NCBI GenBank assembly: GCA_911728455.2
Contig: OU452225.1
Span: 684,501-748,500, forward strand
Direction of reading: 5' to 3'
DNA: 64,000 nt
From: Marthasterias glacialis
Taxonomy: Eukaryota; Echinodermata; Asteroidea; Forcipulatida; Asteriidae
The position numbers and the translations under genes are program-made. How positions within the stretch are numbered: position 1 is the stretch's first letter; each line of letters begins with the position of its first letter. Below the pieces are notes generated by a model. It saw only the letters and a list, made by a program, of their open reading frames with translations. It made no database searches and was not told the DNA's origin. Of this stretch, positions 18,201-30,200 are shown in pieces.

Positions 18201-21200
18201 ATAATATATAAATTGTTATTATTGATATCACTATTTTATCTTTGATTCATCAGATATGTTGGCCACAAGATTCAATACCAGTTCAGACACTGCGTTCCTC
18301 GACAACCATCACATCGTGTTTGACGACATCATTGACAAGAGTGAGCCTGTTGGTCTATCATCACCTCGGAGACATGTACCTGAAGGACAGGAGATGGCCA
18401 GTCCTGAAGCTTGCTTTGTTAATATGCTATGGTGTGGTATTCTAGCTCTACAATTACTACCAGAGAACACAAGTGCAGGTAAACTGTGAAGTCATGTCTC
18501 TAGTCCTTTATTTCTACAGTGCCCTGCTTATGAAATTCTACACAGAATATTACATCTGTGGTGCATTGAATAAAAAAAAACGTTTAATTAAAATAATAAA
18601 TCAGTAAACCCACAAGGGCAAGTGACTGGGTAAATTTTAAATCAATTTTGGGGTGAACAAAGAAAAAGTGACTGGAGCGGGGTTTGAACCTGCGGCCACC
18701 AGTTTAACAAACCGGCACTCTACCAGCTGAGTTATCCAGCCCTAATGTTGGCGGTCTCCCTATTTTGTCAATATCTTTGTTTGTGGGTAGCCATTCAAAG
18801 GTACAAAGATATTTACTAATAGGGAGACCACCAACTTTAGGCCTGGATAGCTCAGTTGTTAGAGCGTTGGTACGTTAACCCTCGGTCCTCCGCAATGAAT
18901 ATTTTTTGAGGTGGATCCACAAGCTGATTTTTTATCAACACCCTGTCTTTTAGTTCAATAACCCCCCTATGCAAGCCCAAAGCTACACTAAATGATCATG
19001 TGGGTGAATTGGAATGCCAGTCAAGACTTTGACTTGTGTTATTTACGATCAGTGTGCGGCCGGAAGTTGTTTTCACGAAGTGCATACCGCCTTGTGCCAA
19101 TGACCCTTAGCACAAGGGTCAATCAATTACTGCACGGAGACAGGTGGCTGCTGTCTTTCATCACTCCTTACTCTGCAGTGATTAGGGTCTGGCCAATGAA
19201 AGTCTACAGGCTTGTGGAGTATACCAGGGGTGAGGACTACATGGAATCTTGGCTTTTTTGGCCCTTTGAAAAAAAGGTTATGGCCACATTTGGTAGTACT
19301 TGCTGAATTTTATCAGCACGTGGTTGACGCCAGGGTTTTAAGCTGGTGGTCGCAGGTTCAAATCCCGCTCCTGGCAATTTTCTTTGTTCACTTGTGATTT
19401 ATTTCTTGTTATTATTTTTGTCAGTTCCAGGGAGTTCCAGGGCTCTGGTTATGAAATTCTAAACAGCATATTATACACTGTTGTAGGTTTTTTGAAACTG
19501 CAAAGAAAATAGTGACAGAAAAAAACAAAACATGTAATTGTAGAATTTTATTTTCATTGAACAGCACAGAACAGCTGAATTGGTTTGTATCAAATATTGC
19601 CTGGATTGTTCTAAATCATCATATTTTAATATGTTATCACCTGTTTTATTTGGTGTTAATTTTGAATTGTACATCAGATCTGCCGATTGATTACTTTTAC
19701 AGAGATATGATTAAGATTCAAGTGTCCTGAGTCATGTGTGTATGTTTTCACATACCAAGTTAATCTACAGTTTTCAATTTGCCTCCTCTATTGTCTCAAA
19801 TTAGGAATTATCTGTGTGACGGACGGAGTGACCGCAATGCCGGATGTAGCATCCACAAATCATCTCCTGACTCAGATGAGAAACTCAACTGTGGCCTGTT
19901 CTTTCATCCAAGTGGGCAAAGGGTTTCATCCTCACTGTAGCTTTGGTTATATTCCACACACTGAGATCATGCAGTTCATGGCAACGGCGACCTTTGGTGC
20001 CTTTCTGTCCAAGTGTCCTGAAATAGTAAGTAGTGATTGGTCAGGAATTTAAATAACCACCGGACCAGTGGCCAAAGTCCAGTGATTTAAAAATAGAGTT
20101 TGTAAGTCTCAGTTGTATTCAGACATTGAGTCCTGTACCAGTTAGTGCTGGGAATCTTAAATTTGTTCATGCCCGGCCTGACGGGACTATTTTTCTTGGA
20201 CTGCCGGAATCATTGTTCTTTGAGAGTACCGCTGGCGCAAAGAAACCCCAACTTGACAACTTAAGAGAATAAACACTCTCTCTATAGCACTGGGAGACTT
20301 TTGTTTTCTCTATGGAGAAAATGTTAAATTCATGCACCGTGAATTGCAAAGCCTCGGTCATGAGGTATGGCTGAGGATTGATACTAAAATCGGACCAAGG
20401 GCTGGTTACAAGTAAATGAATACAACACGACTCCAAAACCCCCAAATCTCTCTGTCTACTCTGAGGGAAGGATCCAACAGTGGTCTATGTTGCATCAGGC
20501 CTCATGTAGACCCATTGCACGGGTCACCATTGCTGAGGTCAAACAGTGAAAATGTGCGTACATGTACGCTCAACACACAATAGCTAATGAGAGGTCTTCC
20601 TTTGATCTCAATGAGGGCGCTGTTTGAGCTTGTGACATCATATTCAAGAGGGCTGTTCTCATTAAATAGTTTGTTTTTTGTTATACTCTTCCAGGATTCT
20701 TCAAGGATGGATATGAATCAGTATCACAAAGCATTTCTGTCTTGGAATTTCCAGAAAGGACTCGAAGGTTTCAAGATAGATTATGTTAAAGGTGAGTTGC
20801 AGGTGGACTTGTTTATGATCAGTCATTAAGATAAAGAAAAAGCTGTTGCAAACTGAAGGTATCTTGTCCATTCATGAATCCGTAATACTCCATTTAGAAT
20901 TATTTCCTGAGTCTGTTGGAATTCAACAGCACTTGTGGTAACTCAAAGACCAAACCTTTGAAATCTGATGAAATTAATTAGTATACCCAAGATACCCATT
21001 TATGTTGCAAAAACTCCATATGAATATGTTAAAATGCGGATCACATAAACAAAACTGAGGGGGCACATTATGCAGCCGGTCCAGGAGCATCGGGGCAAGC
21101 TCCTTCTTTTTTACGATAAGTGTCGTGGTTGCTTTATGTGCATTACAGAACCAACAACCAAAAGACTTGGGCTTGATGTTACGGAGCCCTATCATGTCCC

Positions 21201-24200
21201 AGACAAGCCACCAACCATGACAATACATGGAGTGGTCTCCCATCCAAGTACTGACCACAGCCAATGGTGCTTAACTTGGCAGTTATACCAATAGCTCTTT
21301 CATTGAGCTAACTGTCTCGGTACAAAAGATCCTCAGTCTGAAGCCAAGAATTGTAGGTGAATCCTCTCCATGGTGACATTCTATCTACATTTCTTACTCA
21401 AAAAAACACAATATTTCTTAAATATTATTTTCCAGACAATTTTCTTGATAAAAGTGTCTCAAAAATTAGGAAATCCACCATGTCTGGTGATAATTGTACA
21501 CGCAATTACGCGGTTCCTAAAGGATCCAGTAATAAACCACAGGGGAAACTAACTGGGTAAATTTAATTCAATTTTGAAGTGAACAAAGAAAATGTGCCGG
21601 CGCTCAACCAACTGAGCTATCTAGCCCTAATGTTGGCAATCTCCCTATTTTGTCAATATCTTTGTTGGGGGTGCCAATCAGAAGCCATTTAACCTGAAAC
21701 TGCCGTATAACCAGGAATCACACCCAATATTACGATACAACCTGGGAAGCAGCAGTACAGGGATCACCTTAACTTTATTTTGTTTCAAATATCAAGGACT
21801 GATTTTATTAAGCATCGTAGATTCTGATGGATTTGAGGGTTTTATTTTCCTGTTGGTGGTTGTGGTGGAAATGTGAAACTGTCTTCTTTAAATAGTGTGA
21901 ACGTTTCAGGTATCACTAATGTTTCTCGATAATTTATTTTTCTTACAGGCAGACAACATCAAGTCATTTCACCTGAAGTTGGAGCTCAGTCGGAGGGGTG
22001 TGTAACTTGTTCTGAGTTTGTTTTGATCATGACACTTGTAGCCAACCTCGTCAGAAAATTTGTTATCACTTTGAAATATTGGAATGGGCTTTTTTCTATT
22101 GTTATAATATTTGTGATTTTTTTAACATATTTCGCTTTGTCTTCTAATGTTCTTGAGTGAAGTTAGCATGCAAACGAGGTGAGAAAGACAAAGCTCCATT
22201 GTGTACAGATGTTTGTAGTGGACTATTTAAATACTCTGCAATAAAGTCAGTTTTAAATTCAAGGTTTACACTTTAAGACTGTTGACAATTTGTCAAGATG
22301 CTTCACTCTTGTTGAATAAACCATGTGAATAATGTCTGGTACAAGAACTTGATTGGTCACAATGCTGAAATTGGATTCCTCAGACTAAAGACAATGTTGC
22401 TATGTCACATGGTTTGGGGCAAGGTTTTGTTTAGCAACCTTCAGATAGGCAAACCCTGGTACCATTGTGCCATACACATTCATTCAGAATTGTGTGTGGG
22501 TGTTCACCGTGTCTTACAAAACTACACAAAAGTTTGTCCCGAACCATGTGACATAGCAACTGTTTTTTTAGTCTGAGGAATTCAAATGTAAGTGATAACT
22601 TGTGACTAATGTGACTAAGCAAGTCAATGTACCAGACACTATTCAAATCTACCCCAAAGCGGTGTATTTACAGCTGTGAGGTTTAAAGACTTGTGTTTTC
22701 AAGTAAAATCTCAATTGATTTTGAAACATAATTTGTGTATACAGAAGACATTGAATTTGTTCTCTTACAGAATCCAGCCCCCCTTTGCACTGAACAAGCA
22801 GGGACTGTGTACAATCCCCTTGATTAGAAAGAAACACAGAGACTACAAACTTCACACCAGTCTGGCCAATGTACTGTCTGTTAGACTAAGAGAGGGTTAT
22901 ACCATCAAGGATGTGGCACTCACAAAAAGTAAGCAATTTTAGCTGTAGAGAATTGACACAGTTTGGTTAAAGGGTGTTTACAACATTGGTGAGATTGAAA
23001 CTATAAATGCTCACAGATTTACACATAACTTACATGGTATAAAGATAATCATGGTGTAAAACTTCCCATGAAATATTTTAGCTTTTGAGAAAGACTCTGC
23101 TAGGGTCGATACGTGAGGCAATTAACAATTTTTCGAAATATTTTTGCCTGAAATGCTAGAGGTAAAACAAAAAATGATAATCTTTACCCTCAGTGAAATT
23201 ATTACATCTCTTTAAAAATTAAAGTTTGTCATCATTAGTTGAATGGTTAAAAATGGTTCATAAAATGGTAAGCTAACAAGCAAAATGTTATGGAAAGTAG
23301 GAAGGTTAACCCTAAACGCCTTGGCTGGAAGCTAAACTCCTCCATCAAGATCTTCAAGCAAAAAAAAACATGTAAACCTTTGAGATGTAACAAGTTTGGC
23401 AAAACTGGCTGATGTAAAACTCAATTTTTGCTGAATGTGTGCTTTGTTTCTCAGATGACAAACAGATTGAAGTGAAACTAGCACTCCCCTGGAAATACAA
23501 CGGCCGGATTGAGTACATAGCCTCATCTGCATGGCCACTGAATCCAAACAGGTAAGAATTAAGTCACCACTTGAAATTATATACATTTTATAACTTCTTC
23601 TTGATGAGGTAAGAGTTGTTTTTTATGACATATTGTGCAAACATTCGGGGTGGGGGGGGGGAGGATGCTGTAGTACATTCCAGCACACCTGTCCAAAAGT
23701 TGGGGGTGCTGTAACCCCCACAGCACCCCCTGTTAGCACGGGCCTGTGATGTTGATATACTTTACAGACTGTAATCTGACATCATGAGGCTGCCCAGTAT
23801 ACAAACATATACAGTGAGTTCTGTTCACCGTTGTACCACCGTACACAACCAGTTCAGTTGAATGGTTGATCAACTTGCTTGAAATGGTACCAAGAGTAGG
23901 AGGGTTAGATGCAAGAAATATTTTAATTGACTTTGAATTTGCATTGGGGATAAAGAATAGTGTTTTTACCCATATACCGATGTGTGTCAAGCACGGTATA
24001 CTCGGTACTTTCCCGAGTCCTGGGAAAGTACTGAGTATACAGTGCTGAACACACATCGGTGCATGGGTAAACAAACACAAATAGTATTCTTTATCCCTGA
24101 TGCAAATTTAACATCTATTAAAAACAATGTGGTACCCACTGCTAAAATATAGGATTCAAACTGCCTCTAGCTACTCGGTAAGCTCAGTGATCTAGTGGTA

Positions 24201-27200
24201 AGACATCTGCTTTAGAATGGCAAAGATCGGGGTTCAAATCCCACCTGAGTAATATGCCTGTAGTTTTTTTTTACAGGACTCAGGGGAAAGTACTGAATAT
24301 ACAGTGCTTAACACATATTAGTGTATGTGTAAAACACAAATAATATGAACAATTATTGTTTCAGGATTAAGAACAATAATTCCATGTTTTTGGCTTTTCT
24401 TTTTTCAACAAGTTATGAAACATACCGATGACAATAAGAAATATTGATTGATATTGATGCAGGCATTTGACGAGCGTTGACGTGATTATGGAAGGTAGCT
24501 ATGAGTTTCTACTTGATGTGACCTGTCCGATGAAGAAGAGTCCACACAACCTCTACCGTGCTAAGGTGGTCACTAACTTCTGGCAAACATTACAAAGGTA
24601 AGCTACAACCTCGGTGACTGATAAGGGGAAAGTTACGTCCAATCCCATTTTCTAGTTTTCATGAAGTAAACATTTAAATAATCAACCTCTACTGTGCTAA
24701 GGTGGTCACTAACTTCTGGCAAACATTACAAAGGTAAGCTTCAACTCTGTGACTGATAAGGGGAAAGTTACGTCCAATCCCATTTTCTAGTTTTCATGAA
24801 GTAAACATTCAACTATAATCATGTTTGAGCCAAGACAAAAAACAGCTTGTCACCTAATTTGAGCATGCAAGGTGCTTCTGTGCACATTTGTATTCCTTAA
24901 GAATATTCTACAGGATTTTTATTTTAAAAAGTTGATACTGAAAGCTCACTGATTATAAAGTGCATACGAATACCAATCCTCCCAAAAAGTATTTCCGTCT
25001 AAAATATTGTTAAAGTCAAGAAAACAGCATTTGAAGAACCTAAAAAAAAACTAACTATGAATGCTGCAATCAAAATAATATTGAATGTCCACAAAAGCCC
25101 TGACAACACTTAAACCGTTTAAGAAGCATCACCTAAATTTGATGACATTATTCCAAGGTTGATTGGATTGTGTTTGGATTGAAAACTGGATGAAGGAATT
25201 GAATTTACTTTTCTGAAAAAAACAATGTTAGTATTGTACATGTACTTTAAAAAGTTTTGATTTTACGTAAATTTAAATTCTTTGTTTTGCAGCTTACAAG
25301 AGACAGACCAGCTCTTAGTCCATCTCCAGTCTTTCTCAACGAACACAATCTTCTACAAGGTACCAGAAGGAATCAAGAAAGGCATCCCTCTGCTCTACAT
25401 GCCCCCGTACTCTGACACCCCAGTCTTGGCTCAGAAGTTTGACACAAAGTGAGTTGAATTCACATCAATGTTGTTTTGAAGTCCGGATAGTCCAAGACCT
25501 AGACTGAGATTGAGACCTGAAGGTCGAGACCAAGACAGAGATTTTAATGAATGAATGACGTAATAAAACAGTCAAGCAAAGTTGTTAAACTGTAGGAGTG
25601 ATTAGGTGCACAATTTTATTCTCATAAAAACAAAGTAAACAACATATAAAAATGATTGTAAATCCAAGCTACAAACAAAGAATGAATTCCCGGATCCTCA
25701 TCATTTCTAAAATAAAAGTGCTAAAATAAAAGCAGTCTCAAAATGCAAAATCGTTTGACGTTTCAAATGGACCCGAATAAAACCATTCAATCAATTATTT
25801 TCATGGGTTGCATAAAGGTAAGTAAAGGCTGGTCTGGACGTGAGACCAGTCAAATACATGAGACTAGAAGGGTCCAGGACTGAGACCCAGACCCAGACCA
25901 TAGGATATCAAGGCTATATCTAGGGATATATCTCCAAACTTGTTCAGCTGTTATTTTTTTACAATTCTTGATTTTAAGTGGTAATTGAGATACAGAATGT
26001 AAAATTTCTCACATGGCCAGTGTAGTATCTTGCCTGCCGGGAACAGCCCTGGAGTGCACATGATTACTCTTTTGGTAAACAAGGTGACATGGTTTACAAA
26101 AGGTTACTACATTTTCCTTTTTCAGCATCTGATTTATTCCTATTGTGTTGATTATTACTGTTTGTGTTTTTCATTTCTACAAAACAGAGACTCAAGCTTG
26201 GAACAATTCGCAGCTTTCTGGAAGAGGATAGCTCTGATGGAACCAAAGAAATGGTAATCTTGATTTCATTTGATTTAATCACTTTTGATGAATTTAATTC
26301 TCTCAGATATACAGAGAGTAGATTTAACCTTTCAGAGACCAATCATTTCTGTACAAAAATCATCACCATACACACTCATAGAACATTTAGAACATTTATT
26401 TCAACATTGTTATGATAATACATAATACATACACCATTAAGTTAACACTATTATAACAACATATTTTAAAAGACGAAATAATCATTTATAACAATATTAA
26501 CTTAACGAAGCTTAGTTTAAACATTATTCACATAACAACATTGGGCAAAGGGTGAAGCAAAGCTTTTGTACCCGTACCCTTGACAGACAAACACAGACTG
26601 GCAAATGACAAACGAAAAAAGGACAATGACAGACATATAGGAGCATAATTGAGCTATTGCTAAATGACAATTTTTCCATTACAGATTAAGAATATGATTG
26701 GAGCAGTTGTGTTTTTAGTTGTTTGGTGAATGTAGATAAACTTAATGATGTTTTAAGAGGGGTGGGTAGACTATTCCAAAAATGTGTACCTCGTTGAACG
26801 AGGCCATTTTTAAACATTGACGTTCTGTTAAAACTAACATAAATGTTCTTGTTCGAGCTGCTTCTAGTGTTATAAGAATGCACATCTGAAGTGAGAGTAA
26901 AACATGAACTAAAACAGGAAGGTAACAAATTATTTATATACCTGTACATGAATTTTCCAAGGTTGAGGTTATAGAGATCATTAAAGTGTAGTAGTTTCAG
27001 TTCGGCAAACAAAGGAGAGGTATGGTCCCGATAATGAGCGTTGAAAATTATTCGAACAGCTCGTTTTTGTAAAATAAGAAGTTTATCACAGGATGAAGAG
27101 CCACCCCAAGTGAGAATTGAGTAATTTAAATATGGGAGGACTAATGAGTTGTAAAGAGTTATTAAGATATTCTTTGGTAAGAAAAACCTCAAACGATTCA

Positions 27201-30200
27201 TTATACCGATGGTTTTTGATATTTTGCTTGACACTACATCAACGTGACTCTTCCAGTTAAGATTTTCGTCAATATAAATGCCTAGAAATTTTGTACTTTT
27301 TACTTTTTGCAAGTTAACACCATTTAATATTAAAGGAACCGTTTGAGTATATTTCTGCTGTCTCGGACAAAATATTATATAATTTGATTTCAGTACATTA
27401 ATACATAGTTTATTTGCCAACAGCCAAGTGCTTATTTTTAAAAGTTCAAAATTAAGGTGACTAACAGCTGTATCTACGTTACTATGACTGTACACTAAAC
27501 TTGTGTCATCTGCAAATAAAGAGAAGGATATTGTATCAGAAGTATTACATATGTCGTTTATATAAATAATAAATAATAGAGGACCCAACACAGAGCCTTG
27601 TGGAACTCCACAGGAAATATATTGTTCTTTAGACAGCGTTGACTTAAACAATACAAATTGTTTTCTATTAGATAAATAACTTTTAAACCAGGCTAATGCT
27701 ATTCCACGCACACCATAATGTTCCAATTTAGAAATTAAAATGTCATGGTTTACGGTATCGAAAGCCTTTGAAAGGTCCAAGAATATACCAACGGAAAACG
27801 TTTTATCGTCTATGGCCTTGAGTAGTTTATTTACTACGTATGAGGTTGCTAACTCTGTAGATCGGTTTTCCCTAAAGCCAAACTGCGACTCAGCAAGAAT
27901 GCTATTTTTATTAATGAATGATATTAGTCTATTATAAACTATCCTTTCAAAAACCTTTGAGAACGTGGACAAAACTGAGATAGGTCTAAAATTTCCAATA
28001 TCATGTTTATTACCCCCTTTATGTATTGGTATAACCTTACCTATTTTTAACGCATCGGGGAAAATACCAGAAGATAAGGACCTGTTGAAGATTTCAGCAA
28101 GTGGTTTAGCAAGAATGTACCTAGCCTGTTTAATTACAAACGGACTTAACCCATCAAAACCAGGAGCCTTGCTACATGTAAGTTTGTTGAGAGAATCTGC
28201 AATTTCTTCTTGCGTAACTGGAGTTAAAAAGATAGAGCGTGAACATCTTCCTGCAAGAAAAGACTCACACGAAGTATTACATAATGGTAGATTACGTGTA
28301 AGCTTCGTACCGACGCTAACGAAGTATTCATTGAATGCATCTGCAATTTCTTTGTTATCCTCTAGTTTAACACAGTCTTCCTTAACAACATAAGACGGGT
28401 TGGAATTCGGCTTACCCTTATTTAGCAAAGAATTTATAAGCTTCCAAGTTCCTTTGATATTGCCATTTTCCTGTTCAAATTTCTTGTTTAAGTAATTTTT
28501 CTTTGATATTTTAATCAAAGCATTCAATTTATTTTTATACAGAGTATAGATGGATTTATTTTGGTTATTAGGATTTCTTAGAAATTTTTTATACAAGTGG
28601 TTTTTCCTCCTTATTGAATTGTAAACGCCATCAGATAGCCAGGGTGATTTACAAGAATCATATCTGCGTTTCACCTCTTGCAAGGGGAAATGTTTATCAT
28701 ACAGTTTAACAACATGCTCCTGAAAGTTACCATATATTTCATGCAAATTATTCAATGATGTTATAAAACTCCAGTCAATTTGGTTAAGTTCGTCGACAAA
28801 ATTATGAATATGGTTACTGCTAAAGTCACGCTTACTGTTTCTTCGTTCGTTCTGCGGGTTTTCCCTAAGATTATCAGTAACTAGGAATACCGGTAAATGA
28901 TCGCTTATGTCAGTAACTAAAACGCCGGCATGGTGGTTGTTGAAATCATTTGTCAAGATATTGTCAATTACTGTTGCAGTGTCAGCAGTAATTCTAGTTG
29001 GTTTGTTAATAGTGGAATAAAAAGATTGGGATTGCAAAGTGTCCATAAAATTACGTACACCATTGTGTGTATCATACTGCAATAAATCAATATTAAAGTC
29101 ACCCATAATATAACACTTTTTGTTTTCATTGTTAACACAAGCCAATATGTCATTAATTAGTTCTATAAAATTATTTAACGGGGCGCTTGGTGATTTATAC
29201 ACAACTCCAATAACCACGTTGCTATTGTGATTATTAACAAGCTCAATAAAGCATGATTCTATATCTGAATTGTTCACTGATATATCGTTACGAGTTTTGT
29301 AAACGATGTCATCTCTAATATATAGTGCTACCCCACCACCTCGTTTATTTTGTCTACAGAAGCCTTCCATAGAAAAATTATGCATTTGGACTAGCGGATC
29401 TTGAGTATCTTTCAACCATGATTCGGATATCCCAATAATTGAAAATGTGTTTTCCAAGAGGTTTACATAGTTCCTAATACAAGTAATATTTCGGGGCAAG
29501 CTGCGTGCATTTATATGTAATAATTTCATATTTGAACATTTTTTCTTGTTAAATGCATTCAGGAATTGATCTTGATCATAGTAATCACAATTTATGACAG
29601 GAGCTTGAAAGTTTATATCTGGATCTAGGCTTGGAATCATAGGAGCATCGTGGTTAGTTTAGTTTTGATAATAAGCACATACTGTATAGCAATGCCTTAC
29701 TCCTGTACACACGGACAAACATAAACAAATACATAAATATATCATGATGGAAACACTTTAATTTACTTGAACCAGGAAAATCAACTCAGGTTTTATGAAT
29801 GATAAACGGCACTATTATACTGTAACAATCTTAGCTGGATGGGGTGGGTGTATACTTCCTGCCCTGGATGTAGAGCTCGCCATTCTTGAAGACGGGGCGA
29901 TTGCCGGCGTCGTACGCTTTCTTCATTACATCTCGGAGGGATCTTTTTTTGGCAACGTCAGCGGCAGGAAGGTCTTGCAGGATAAACATCCCGGTGTTTG
30001 CAAGACTATGTTTGGCTCTCGACAGGACAGCCTGGCGCTCAGACCGATACAGAAATCTCGCGATGATGTGGCGGGGCTTGTCCGATGGGGATTGTGGGGG
30101 TCTTCCTGTACGATGTGCAGCCTCAACTTCAGCTTCCGGCATGTTGTACCGCTCCGTCAGGATCTTCTTGACTGTGTCGTAGGGGAAGGTGGTGGGTTCT

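Noticed and set aside
18992-19306. 104-codon plus-strand frame
   Set aside because: No recognisable motif, surrounded by tRNA-like repeats, and not needed to join SZT2 exons 7 and 8, whose phases already match.
27965-28393. 142-codon plus-strand frame
   Set aside because: Shadow of the reverse transcriptase frame of LINE ORF2.
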